Source: Saprolegnia diclina VS20
Taxonomy: Eukaryota; Oomycota; Saprolegniomycetes; Saprolegniales; Saprolegniaceae
Direction: 5' to 3'
Assembly (NCBI RefSeq): GCF_000281045.1
Contig: NW_008246084.1
Location: forward strand, 265,414-295,838
DNA: 30,425 nt
The translations under genes and the position numbers were made by a program. The notes under the pieces are model-generated. The model saw nothing but the letters and a program-made list of their open reading frames with translations. It searched no databases and was not told the origin of the DNA. The stretch's first letter is position 1. Each line of letters starts with the position of its first letter. Below, one piece after another: positions 6,499 to 17,020 of the stretch.

Positions 6499-9231
6499 AT
6501 GTTGAAGCTCACTGCTACCGCTGCTGCTGTCGTCGGCCTCGCCCTCGGTGCGCCGGCGCCGACGCCCGGCCCGCCGCCGCGCGCCACGTCCAACGAAGCC
6601 ATGTACGCTGACTTCAAGCCGTACTCGTCGCCGCTCGTCGTGCCGGACGTCCTCGACATGCGCAAGGGCGGGTCGCTCGACATGCAAATCGCTGAAACGA
6701 CGCACACGTGGCAGGCTGGCGTGCCGGCCTCCGCCGCGTACGGTTACGGCAAGGTCGGTGGCAACATCACGACGCCGGGCCCGACGATCCTCGTCAAGCG
6801 CGGCGTGCCGATTGAAGTCACGTGGCGCAACGGCCTCGGCATGTCGACGCATTTGCTCGCCAAGTACATTGACAGCACCCTCCTCCACTCCGAGTCGGCG
6901 TGCTTCCCCAACTGCGGCATTCCGGTCTCGACGCATATCCACGGCCTCGAAACGCCGCCCAAGTACGACGGTCTCCCGCACTACTCGATCTACAAGAACC
7001 AGACGTACACGTCCACATACAACAACTCGCAGTCGAGCTCGACCAAGCTGTACCACGACCACGCGATCGGTCTCTCGCGCCTCAACATGTGGGCGGGTCT
7101 CACCGGCATGTACATCATCCGCGATGACGACGTCGAGAAGAAGTTTGGCTTTGATAAGATCGTGGTCGATGTCCCGCTCATGATCTCGGACCGCCTCTTT
7201 GATCCTGCCGGCAAGCTCATGTATACGAGCGTCGTGACGTGCCCCGTCGCAGGCTCGGTGTGGATGCCCGAGTCGTTTGGTGCTGTCAACACGGTCAACG
7301 GCGTCGTCCAGCCGTACCTGGAGGTGCCCGCGCAGCAAGTCCGCTTCCGCCTCGTGAACCTCGCCAACTCGCGCAACTACAACTTTACGCTTCCGTTCGC
7401 GTCCAAGTGCACGCAGATCGCGACGGATACCGGCTACGTCCAGGAGCCCAAGCCGATCGCGGTCAACGGGTTCAAGCTCTTCTCGCTCGAGCGTATCGAG
7501 ATGGTGTGCGATTTCTCCGGTGTCGCCGTCGGCACGACGTTTGACATTGAAGACATTGACTCGGACTGCGACTCGTCGTACGACTATGACCCGAAGATCA
7601 TGCAGATCCGCGTGACGGCGCCGACGAAGGACGCGGTCGCGGTGCCGATCCCGACGCACCTCAACAAGTACAAGGACCTCCAGGAGCTCTACAAGTCGAC
7701 GAACGGCAAGCTCCGCACGATCACGCTCGGCGAGATGGAGTCGATGGAGCAGTGCCCGACGCAGCTCATGATCACGCAGTACCAGCAGGTCGCCAACGTC
7801 TCGATGGTCCACAACAAGCTCTTCTGCACGCGCGGCAAGGTCGAAAAGTGGCAGTTCAAGAACCCGACCGACGACGTCCACCCGTTCCATTGGCATCTTG
7901 TCAATGCGCAGTGCGGCCCGGACGACGACCACATCGACAAGAACGGCCTCAAGGACGTCGTGGTTATCCCGAACGCCGACCCGTCCGACCAGCTCGCAAT
8001 CACCCAAGTGTGCTACGTCGCGTGCACGCCCGATGAGTTCTTGAAGGAAGGCAGTACGCGCGAGCCGACGGACTTTGGCTTTGACACCAAGGAGCCGTAC
8101 CTCGCGCATTGCCACATCATGGAGCACGAAGACAACAGCATGATGGCGTGGTTCCAGCTCACGGACGTCGACGACGACCACGCGATCGACGACGGCAAGG
8201 TCGCGGGCGAGCCCGAAATTACCTCCATGGTCATCGGTACCGCGATTGGCATGAGTATCCTCGGTGGTATGGCGACGACACTGTCCGTCCTCGTGCTCTC
8301 GATCCCGCGCCTCAATTTCCTTGCCGGCGACAAGGCGCTCGCCATGACGTTCGCGCTCTCGGCCGGCGTCATGCTCTTTATCGCGCTCGTCGATCTCTTC
8401 CTCGAGTCGATCGAAAAGTTCAAGTCGGAGTTTGCCGTTGGCGGTGACGTCGACTTGGAGGCGATCGAGCACGGTCTTGCGCCGCCGGGTGCGGTCGCGC
8501 CGATCTGTGACAAGACGTGTGCCGGCCAGGCGTGGCTTGCGACGGTCGGCTGCTTCTACGGCGGTGTCCTTGTCATCGTCCTCGTCGAGTACCTCGTCCA
8601 CAAGGTGTTTGACTACCATACCAAGGACCTCGGCGGCGCCGGCCCGGAAGCGCGCAACGTTTTGGCGGAAGATGCGCAGACGCCGATTGACGCTGACTTC
8701 CAGAAGCACGGCCACGGCCACAGCCACAGTATCATTGCTGAAGTCGACGAAGAAGGCGAGAAGAAGCAGGGCTACCGCCGCGCCGGTGTGCTCACGGGTA
8801 TTGCCATCGCGATCCACAACTTTCCCGAAGGCCTCGCGCTCTTCGTGACGTCGCTCCAGGGCCTCAAGGCCGGCATTGTGCTCGCGGTCGGCATCATCTT
8901 GCACAACTTCCCGGAAGGTGTCGCGATTGCGGCGCCTGTCTACTATGCGACCAACAGCAAGAAGGAAGCGTTCTTCTGGACGGGCCTCAGTGGTATTGCG
9001 CAGCCGTGCGGTGCGCTCATCGGGTGGGCGACCGTCTCGGGCGGTGTCACGCCGCTTCTCTCGGGCATTCTGTACTCGATGGTGTCGGGCATGCTTGTCT
9101 GCATTACCGTCAAGGAGCTCCTGCCCGGCGCCTTCAAGTTTGGCGGCGCCAACTTTACCTTCTCGTTCATGGGCGGCGTCTTCATCATGGCCATCTCGCT
9201 CATCATGCTCCAGTACGTCGGCACGAGCTAA
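6499..9231 (+). CDS. Multicopper oxidase fused to a ZIP-family metal transporter
   Basis: The protein has 910 aa in one exon, starting at the ATG at 6499 (an upstream TTG extension is rejected). Residues 1-17, MLKLTATAAAVVGLALG, form a signal peptide. The multicopper oxidase part (about 35-560) keeps all four copper-ligand motifs: HIHG at H146/H148, YHDHAIG at H186/H188, HPFHWH at H461/H464/H466, and HCHIMEHEDNSMM at H537-C538-H539, H543 and M548. This pattern resembles the CotA/CueO/bilirubin-oxidase branch. From about 573 a ZIP (SLC39/ZupT-like) transporter follows with eight predicted helices. It has a His-rich loop HGHGHSHS (737-744) between helices 3 and 4. The metal-site motifs HNFPEG lie in helix 4 (H773-E777) and helix 5 (H802-E806). 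ZIP proteins have an extracytoplasmic N-terminus, so the secreted oxidase fits the topology. ZIP moves Zn/Fe/Mn inward; the oxidase substrate (Cu(I), Fe(II), Mn(II) or an organic compound) cannot be read from the sequence. Confidence 0.95.
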   Translation: MLKLTATAAAVVGLALGAPAPTPGPPPRATSNEAMYADFKPYSSPLVVPDVLDMRKGGSLDMQIAETTHTWQAGVPASAAYGYGKVGGNITTPGPTILVKRGVPIEVTWRNGLGMSTHLLAKYIDSTLLHSESACFPNCGIPVSTHIHGLETPPKYDGLPHYSIYKNQTYTSTYNNSQSSSTKLYHDHAIGLSRLNMWAGLTGMYIIRDDDVEKKFGFDKIVVDVPLMISDRLFDPAGKLMYTSVVTCPVAGSVWMPESFGAVNTVNGVVQPYLEVPAQQVRFRLVNLANSRNYNFTLPFASKCTQIATDTGYVQEPKPIAVNGFKLFSLERIEMVCDFSGVAVGTTFDIEDIDSDCDSSYDYDPKIMQIRVTAPTKDAVAVPIPTHLNKYKDLQELYKSTNGKLRTITLGEMESMEQCPTQLMITQYQQVANVSMVHNKLFCTRGKVEKWQFKNPTDDVHPFHWHLVNAQCGPDDDHIDKNGLKDVVVIPNADPSDQLAITQVCYVACTPDEFLKEGSTREPTDFGFDTKEPYLAHCHIMEHEDNSMMAWFQLTDVDDDHAIDDGKVAGEPEITSMVIGTAIGMSILGGMATTLSVLVLSIPRLNFLAGDKALAMTFALSAGVMLFIALVDLFLESIEKFKSEFAVGGDVDLEAIEHGLAPPGAVAPICDKTCAGQAWLATVGCFYGGVLVIVLVEYLVHKVFDYHTKDLGGAGPEARNVLAEDAQTPIDADFQKHGHGHSHSIIAEVDEEGEKKQGYRRAGVLTGIAIAIHNFPEGLALFVTSLQGLKAGIVLAVGIILHNFPEGVAIAAPVYYATNSKKEAFFWTGLSGIAQPCGALIGWATVSGGVTPLLSGILYSMVSGMLVCITVKELLPGAFKFGGANFTFSFMGGVFIMAISLIMLQYVGTS

Positions 9232-9570
9232 ACCACGCGCCGCGCTTCGAGCTGTTTACACTCAATATAGATCTCCCTTTTGCATTTCAAACCGGTGTGT
9301 AGACCATTTGTCACAGACGAGTTGGCCGCCCCGTGGACAGGGTGTCGTCACGGATCGAGGCATAAAACAGCGTTGGAGGACAATATTGTCCACAACACAT
9401 GGTCGAGAAACGACGGGTGTAGCCGGCTACGCAATTCGGAAGCGCGTAACTTTGGACAAGTTGTCAATCATAGTCGAATGCGCGGCAATGGGGGACCGGA
9501 ACTCGTACGTTGGATGACTCCCGGTCGTAGAAGGTGGCAACTAGACTAACCGCAATTGTATAAGTATTCT
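9232..9570. other. Convergent 3' intergenic region with a 14-bp perfect palindrome
   Basis: This lies between the stop of the MCO-ZIP gene and the stop of GCN2. It contains GGACAATATTGTCC at 9378-9391, a perfect palindrome. No further gene is supported; the frames here are short and lack motifs. Confidence 0.6.
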
Positions 9571-12500
9571 TTAATCGAGCCTCCGCCCAGGCGTCCCGAG
9601 GGCCCGTCGCGACTTGCCGTTGCCATGACCGGAGCGCGACTCGGTGATCGACATCATGTCGTAGCGGTCGTCGCAGCTCGAATGCAAGAGGAGGTACTTC
9701 TCTCGCTTTCCGCGCCAATAGTCCATGAGCTCGAGGTCCAAAATCTCTTCGGCTAGCTGGCGGAGGACCTTGCGGTATTTCGGGTGCTTCCCACCCACGT
9801 CCTCGACCGCGCTCGCTCGGTCGTCCATAAAGTGGCTCGCAAACTCGCGCAAAACGACAAACGGCACGTCCACGGAGAGCACTTTGGCCGGCTCGTTGGT
9901 CTGCGACGGCAGCAAGAACGAGCTCAGCCACTTGGTCACATGCCGCTCGACGTTCATAACGTCCTGTCGCTGCCGCTGCTTGTCCTTGGTCACCTTCGTA
10001 TCGACGACCTTGACCTCGAGCTTGACCGACATGGGTTTTTCCTTGACGCCAATGGCTTCGTCGTGGCTCGACGCGAATTGGTGCGACGCCGCAACCGAGA
10101 AGCTCCCGCTCCGGTAGCGCAGCCCGTTGCTCATCGCGTCCATCTTTTCAGCGAAAAAGTACGCGAGCGAACTGACGGGCATCGTCACGTCGCCATCGCC
10201 CGGGTTCTTGACGTTCCGGACACGCACGACGCGCTTCTCCTTGAGCAAGTGCTTGCGCACGATCACCATCCACTGCGCGCCAAGGGCCGCGCAGTGCTCC
10301 TCCAAGTCCTTGTGGTCCGGATGCCAAAACTCGGCCGAGACGCCGGCTTTCCAGAGCATGGCTGCGATTTGCATGCGCGCGAGGAGCGTGTCGCTGGGGC
10401 TGTCGGAACACACAAGGATGAGGGGCGTTGCATGGCGCCACGCGCCGTTGGTTGCCGACGGGTTGAGCACACTTGTGACGATGCGGTCGATCGAGAAGCG
10501 GACGCCGACCGCAGTCACCGCCGGCATTTGCACGCGCGCGGCGGGAAGGCGATAGCGCGCCACCATAGCATCGTAGCGCCCGCCTTCCGCGACGGTCTCG
10601 GGTGGGTGGTTGCTGTGCTCGTGGACGGCTTGAAACACAAGACCAGACGAAAACTGCTCTTGGCGCGGACTCAAGCCCAGGTCAAAGTGCACATTCATCG
10701 CTGGCAGCTCGAGCTCGATGCCTTGGAGCAGCTGCCGGAGAAAGCCCGCGCCTTCTTTTGCCTCCTTGATCGCCTTCTTGAGCTGGTTCTCGCGCTTCTG
10801 CTCTCGCTTGCTCAAGTTGGCCGTCTCGTGGATTACACGGTACCGCATGCCGTCGAGAAGCACCTCGATCGACTCGAGCGCCGCGAGCGGCTCCTTTGGG
10901 AGCTGGAAGAACGGTTGTAGGAACGCCGCTGCTTCGGCGGGCACGGACGCCTCCTTGAGCTTCTTGACCACACGGGGCGACGGGCGCGGCGACGCTTCTT
11001 GCGACAAGAGCTTGTAGACGTCGCGTCGGCACGCGTGCGGCACCTCGCACGCGTCAAGGATGCCCCGTGCGAGCCGTGCGTCGTTGATGCGGAGAAACCA
11101 CGGACTCAGGCCGAGCGTCTCGAGTACCTCGTGGACAACGTGGAGCACTTCGATTTCCATGACGCGCGCAAAGCTGCGGTCGTCCCAGATCAAATCAAAG
11201 TCGGCTTCGAGAAGCTCGCGCGGGTGGCCGCCGCCGATGGTCTTGCGGTACACACGGCCGCAGTGGTAGCGCTTGAGCTGCGAGAGGCCGTTGCGCGCCA
11301 CGTACCGCGCCAGGGGCTCGGTCAAGTCGAACGGGAGTACGACCGAGACGCCGGCCGTGTCGAGATAGCAGCACGCGTTCACGTGCAAGTTGCTGCTGAG
11401 GCGCTTGGGCATGAGCAGCGGGGGCACCTACATTTACTGTCGATTTTGCATTCCAACAGGAAAGACGATACTTACAAATTCAACAGCGCCGTGGCGCTCA
11501 AAGATGGTTTCGAGCGTCTTCTTGACGTCAGCGCGGCAGTGGCTCTCGAGGTACACGAGCGACGGCTTTGGTTTCCGTTGCTGCAGCACATCAAACGTGT
11601 AGTCGACGTGGTCGACGGGGTCTTGCACGAAGAGCGCTTGCATGAGCTGGCCAAAGAACGTGCCTTCGGGGTTGGCAAGCGTCTGAAGCGCCTCCTTGAG
11701 GTACTTTTCCTCGACTTCCATCTTGGGCGGCAAGAGGTTGCTCGTGAGGAGCTCGCCGGCCGTCGGGCGCGCCGTCGGGTTGCTCTGGCACAGCCAGTGG
11801 ATGATCTGCTTGACGTTCGATGGCGCAACAAACGTACTCGGGAGCACGTTGCGTTCGCGCAGCTCAATCAGCGCCTCGGCGCGCTCCATGAGCGTCGTGA
11901 ACGGCGGCGACCACATTTCAAAAAAGAGAATCCCGAGCGAAAACATGTCGGCCTTTTGGTTGTAGCGCTGGCCTTCCTTCTCCTGCTCGGGCGCGCGGTA
12001 GAACGCCGTGCCGACACCCGCCGTAATGTTGATGCTCTCGTAGTTGAGCGACACCTTGGACGAGACCGAGTCGGCGTCATCGTCGGAATCGATGGGCTGG
12101 TGCAACGAGTCGTACATGGGGATCTCGCGCAAATGGTCTTCGTCGAGCGACGGCGGCTGCATCGCATCGGCGTCCGGGCCATCTTCATCGACCTCGTCTT
12201 TCGGCGGCTTGGTCGCAAGACCAAAGTCTCCGAGCTTGACGGTCCCTTCCGCATCTAAAAAGATGTTTGGCGGCTACACAACACGCTGAGAGAAGGCTAC
12301 GGCAGGCGAGAATCTACCTTGATGTCGCGGTGGATCACGCCTTGGCTGTGAATGTACACAATGGCTTCGAGAATCTGACGAAAGAGAGTCCAGACCTTGT
12401 CCTCGTCCTTGTAGAGCGACATGTGGTCAATGACCTCGCGCAGCGCCTTCCCGCCGCAGTACTCCATTTGGATGTACAGCTTCTCCTTGGTGGGTTTCCG

Positions 12501-13906
12501 CACCGGCGGCGTCTTCGTCTCACGGTGCTCGTCGACCGTCCACTCCCACTGGTCCGCGTACCGCGTCGTCGGGTCGTCGTCCCATGGCGCATCGCTCATC
12601 TCTTCTTCCGAGAACGACATGTGCTTCTTGAGCGACTTGCCTTTGGTCGACGTGGCCGTCGACTTTAAATACGTGCGCGACCGGTTGTTGCTGCCGCCGA
12701 TAAAGTCATCATCGTCAAGGAGACCACTGCCCTCGTCGTCGTCGTCATCCGAGGACGAGTCTTCGTAATCGTCAGACCAGTCGTCGTCTTCGTCGTGTGA
12801 GACGTTGCCGGACGCTGCGTCGTTGTCGCCTTCGATCCACGCCTGAAAGTACCTAGACCGATAGCGCGTCAATACTCGTTGATACGAGAGGACACGCAGT
12901 AGACATACCGAACAATGTACCGGTGCTGGAGCCGCGAGATGGTTTTGACTTCGCGCAAGATCTTCTTCTTCATCGTCGGGTCGTTCGCGTCCAGCTTGAT
13001 GCGCTTGACGGCGTACCACTGCCGGTCCAGGCGGTTCTGCACCCGAAGCACTTCGCCGCCACCGCCCCGGCCGAGGACCTTGTCTTCTTTAAAGTCGGAG
13101 AAGTACCGCGAGTGCGCAAGCCGCGCGCTCACCGCGTCGTCAAAGTCCCCGTCGTCGTCGGACGGGAGTGAGTCGTCATCTTCGTCCGAGAAGCCGCAGG
13201 ACGACCCCGAGCCAGATGAGGACGATGCATCGTCGTCCCCTTCTTTTCGGTCGCGCGCGCGGTGCTTGCCGCGGATCGCAGCTTGCATCTTGAGGTATTC
13301 GTCTTGGATGATCTTCTGGAGCTGCTGTTCTTCCTTCATCGCTTTGGCCTGCTCGACCTCGAGCTGTATTCGCTGCTCTTCGGCTTCCTTCTTGGCGATC
13401 TGCTGCTGGCGCTTGACCATCTGCTCAAAGAACGACCGCTGGTCCTTGACGTGCTCAATGATGTACTCTTCGGCGGCAATGACGAGGTCGTGGATCATGA
13501 CGCCTTCACCGACCTTCTCGCGGCTCGCCTTGCGCAATAATGTCTCGAGCTCGTCGACCTCCTTCTCCGTGAGGCCGTCCGCGTCCTCGAGAAAGAGGTC
13601 CGGTCCTTCCGTGAGCGGGTAGCCCTTGCGGAGCTCGACGGCCAAGGTCACGCCGGCCTCGCCCTTGATGCCGCCGCTGCTGAGCGTCAAGGACTCGGCG
13701 CCCTTCTTCGCGATGCGGATCGAGAAGGCCTTGAAGCCCTTGATCGACGTTCCCGGCGCGTACTCGTCGCCGTAGATGGCCTGGAGCACCTCCATCTCCT
13801 CGGCCTGGAGCTCGGCGCATGCTGCGGGCGCGTCTTCATGGACATGCGGAGGAGCGTCTACTTGCTGCTGCTGCTTCTTCCCTTTGCCGGCCTTCTTCCT
13901 CGCCAT
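9571..13906 (-). CDS. GCN2: eIF2-alpha kinase GCN2
   Basis: Four exons read 13906-12909, 12852-12318, 12273-11476 and 11427-9571 (introns 56, 44 and 48 nt), giving 1395 aa. The RWD domain (about 34-150) would bind GCN1 and contains EEMEVLQAIYGDEY. A charged coiled coil (about 165-215) and an acidic Ser/Asp run follow. The protein kinase begins with GRGGGG (279-284), K301 and E319. It has a ~100-residue acidic insert typical of eIF2-alpha kinases, then HRD (507-509), DFG (527-529) and GTAFYRAPEQ. The HisRS-like domain (about 778-1230) retains GRVYRKTIGGGHPRELLEAD, the region that senses uncharged tRNA. A C-terminal domain ends the protein. GCN2 phosphorylates eIF2-alpha during amino-acid starvation. 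The pseudokinase domain of yeast and animal GCN2 is absent: the RWD/coiled coil leads directly to the active kinase. The start is the first in-frame ATG. Confidence 0.97.
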
Positions 13907-14434
13907 GCATGAACGCGGCCACTCCAAGATGGGCGGGCTTTTTCAGAACTAGCCGCGGGGACTTTGGGCTTGGATCCCGGAATTTTTCCGGAGTTTGCAT
14001 TTACCACCCTCGGGAAGTCATACCGTGAGAAACACGTGTGTGAAACACGAGCGGGGAAAATGGCAGTAACATCGGCGCCCTGCCATACCTGCACGACCAG
14101 CATTCGGGCTAAGACACGCTCGCACGTACACAGAGCGTATCTGTGTGGAAACTGTCGTGGTGATATCGTCCCGATAAAGGCGACGCGTCCACGTCCGTAC
14201 CACCACGTGTGTGCTAGAAGGTGAAAAAGACGTGGTAAATGGCGTGTGCCACACGTGAGTCACACGTGCTTGTGGTCGCCGCTGACGGCACCAGATGGCC
14301 ACTCGAACGTGCGGCAGACGTGATAAAGGTGAAAAATAATTGCACACGCACGTCCCGCGCACACGAGAATTTTTACGTGGACAGCGTCGCTGATGATGAC
14401 AATACTGTGGTCGACTTCAACAAATGACGCATGA
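13907..14434. promoter_or_regulatory. GCN2 upstream region with four CACGTG boxes and a TGAGTCA site
   Basis: The 528 bp lie between the 3' end of the tetraspanin gene at 14435 and the GCN2 start at 13906, so any promoter here should serve GCN2. CACGTG occurs at 14033-14038, 14204-14209, 14252-14257 and 14263-14268. The last two bracket TGAGTCA (14256-14262, sharing two bases with the first). TGAGTCA is the consensus of Gcn4/AP-1 bZIP factors, and CACGTG is the core of bHLH and G-box bZIP sites. Binding is an inference; no gene is seen. Confidence 0.45.
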
Positions 14435-15984
14435 TCACCAGTCCCGCTCGGCCTTTTCGACGTCCGCGCGGCAGTAGACCTTGGTCATGGTCGCCGGGCG
14501 GACAGAAATCCGCAGGTGGGCGGGCATCACGTCTTCGTCCTTGCGCTTGAAGCAGAGGCAGAGCGTCGTGCAGCTGCCGAGTGCCTAGTGCCAGTATGTC
14601 GTTATCAACACAACTCGCGATAGAACGACGCATGCCCACCGGTAAAATGAGCATTGCGAGGACGACAATACAGATTGTCTGCAGCTACGCATCGATGGAC
14701 ACGATGAGCCGATGAGCCCGAGGTAGCGGGCAGCACCGTCGCGGCGTGGTACCTGTGCAGCGCGCTCGCACAGCTACCAAGGCGTGCACATGTGACGGGC
14801 GCAAAAGATACCGCACTGTACCCTTTGGAATAGAGGCCTGCCCCGTTGACGCCGCAGCTTCCGATCGGTTGGTCAAAGTCACACGCGCCGCCGGCGTAGC
14901 ACAGGCGTGTCGTGGGGTACTTGTCCGGCTAGAGACATACATGTATCGATCCGTCTTTACACACATTGCAGGTACGTCGATCGCGGCACAGACTTGGCGA
15001 GGGGTGCTCTCGGATGACGTCAATGGCGCGGTATCGTTCTACGCGGCGGCTTCGTATGGCGCGTGCCGGCACAAAAGAGACGAAGTACGACGCAGTGGTT
15101 GGGCGGGCCAAAGCCGCAGCAGATATGCGTGTCCTGCAAGTCTTGGATGTTCTATATTAGCGTCGCGGTGTCCGTGTTGAACTATCCATTTCGGAGAGCG
15201 GTAATACCATTGCAACCGTGGGGTCGACGAGGTTGTCGCTGTAGTAGGACCGCCACGCCGCGCGTAAGTCGTTGTACATCTCGCTCTACTTGGTAATGAC
15301 GTTGCGTCGATGGCCGCAAGATCGTCCGACCTGGAAGTATGCCGCGCAGGCTTGCGCGTTGGTCGCGTTGCGCACGTACGACTAGTGCCAACGTAGCGTC
15401 AGCCAATAGGAGGCAGGAAACGAGACAGACATTGGTCAAACACTTGTCCTGGACGTCGTAGGGGTAATCTGGCACCGACGTTTGCAGCCCCGAGTAGGCG
15501 ATGAGCGACTGAAACGCCATCTACGAGCTGCGTCGTGTTGCGCAAGAAGAAGAAGAAGAAGGGGCGTACGAACGCCGCGAGCCCGCCGAGGTGCTAGAAG
15601 GCATATACGTGAGGTCAAAGGGCGTGCATTCCAAGGCGGCATAGAGGACCAGGAGCAGGATAAACTTGTTGTGGTGCTTCCCGCCGCAGTAGGCAAAGAC
15701 AGCCATCGCCGCGTAGCTAATGCCCACAAAGATAAACCCTATCACGCATTCGGACTCGCTTCAAGAGGCAAGCATGGACCTCCTGCGACGCTGGTAAAGC
15801 GCGAGCCAAGTGCCAAGCGATAGTGAGTCGACTGCACCATGCCAATGCCCATGAAGAAGAGAAGGAGCGAGAGCACCTATCCCACGCATCAAGCATCAAC
15901 GTGCAGGTCATCGACACGCGTTCGTACGCTCTCGCAAAAGCACGCGGCGTACATGTTGCGCACCAAGTTGGCCTTGGCGAACAT
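14435..15984 (-). CDS. Tetraspanin, 13-exon gene (copy A)
   Basis: Exons: 15984-15928, 15876-15780, 15738-15650, 15593-15570, 15520-15431, 15381-15331, 15285-15208, 15151-15089, 15038-14976, 14928-14822, 14773-14737, 14684-14640 and 14584-14435, giving 316 aa. Helix 1 includes VLSLLLFFMGIGMV. Helix 2 ends in the loop CGGKHHNKFILLL, the place of the tetraspanin G-C-x-G-A loop. Helix 3 follows. The large extracellular loop carries the CCG signature (C173-C174-G175) and paired cysteines (LCYAGGAC, GSCG). It ends in GC just before helix 4, and the tail starts KRKDED. Exon lengths match copy B at 17745-19195 one by one (97, 89, 51, 78, 107, 37, 45), which supports both models. Tetraspanins organise membrane microdomains; a specific role cannot be given. 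The donors of exons 7 and 10 are less certain. Confidence 0.85.
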
Positions 15985-17020
15985 GACGCTTGCGTCGCCG
16001 CCTTTCTAGGCCGACCGTTTCTCGCAGCATGCGGGCATGGCGTCCGTCGCCCCTCTCGCTCTTTTCCTGCATAGACCTTCTGGATATATGGGCCTCTACT
16101 AGTTCGCGCTATGGCGCATGCTCTCGTGCTCGTGCTCGCGTTCACAATGCGTCGTAGCGCATGCTGCTTCATATAGGTAGTACTGCGTTGCTCTGGCTCG
16201 TTCACCTCGACCTGCGCCGACTATCTCGGCCTGCGAGGCAAAGCCACCATCCTCTCTGTGGAGCAACAGACGTAGGTGATGCGCTAGAAGTGTCCGACAT
16301 GTACTCAACGTCGGCGCACCCGCTGAACCATCATGAAGCGACGTGGCTGCCATCGGCGCATGGTGTTCGAGCCATGCATCGAGCGAACGGCCGTGCTTGC
16401 ACCGTCGCGTCGCGTCACGTGGCGTAATGCCATGGACCTCTTCATATGTACATGCTATCATGCTAGGTCTACCTGGGCTTCATCGTCCATGGTCGCGCGC
16501 GCATGAGGCTGGGCTTGGCGTGTCGAGCACTCGGCGAAATCTGGCAGCTCGTGGGGTCGTGATTCCGGATAATCCATCCGGCTCACGTATCCGGTCTCGG
16601 CTGTATTCGCGGCATGTATTCTATATACGACTTGTTTGTATGTCTTGCCTGTATTTTAATCTGTGTCCGGATACGGGTCGCGACCTGCTGGAATGCATGT
16701 GATTTTAATACAATGATGAAACAAGTGCAATTATCCTTGCTTTTATTCGAGACTTTGTATGCAATTACCCAACAAAGTACACGAAAGTTGGTATAAAAAT
16801 ATGCAACGCGCGTATGCGTTGTCAGAGGTTTTATCGCGCTACAGAGGTTTGGATGGCCAGGGAAGTGATTGGTTTGGAACCAGTCAAGTGGGCTCGCTTG
16901 GTTTTTGCCGTTGGCTCAATCTCAGTATCACTCACTCAATTGATTCAGCAGTAGGTATGATCCTCCGCGCCTTGCTCCTTGGTTGGTCGTCGCTCATGCG
17001 CTCATTTCTTAGAGAATAAA
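15985..17020. other. Divergent intergenic region between tetraspanin A and RPL35A
   Basis: About 1 kb with no supported gene. Frames on both strands (for example 16099-16461 -) lack motifs and codon bias. The right end should hold the RPL35A promoter. A possible 5'-UTR intron runs from GTAGGTATG at 16951 to TTCTTAG at 17012, ending 8 nt before the ATG, as often seen in ribosomal protein genes. Confidence 0.4.

Noticed and set aside
6244-8904. 886-codon open frame on the minus strand
   Set aside because: It lies antisense to the MCO-ZIP gene and is kept open only by the C/G-ending codon bias of that gene. The translation is an Arg/Val/Asp-rich low-complexity string with no domain.
9784-12258. 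Long plus-strand frames (378 and 419 codons) opposite GCN2
   Set aside because: They are shadows of the GCN2 exons, and they cross its introns without any sign of their own coding character.
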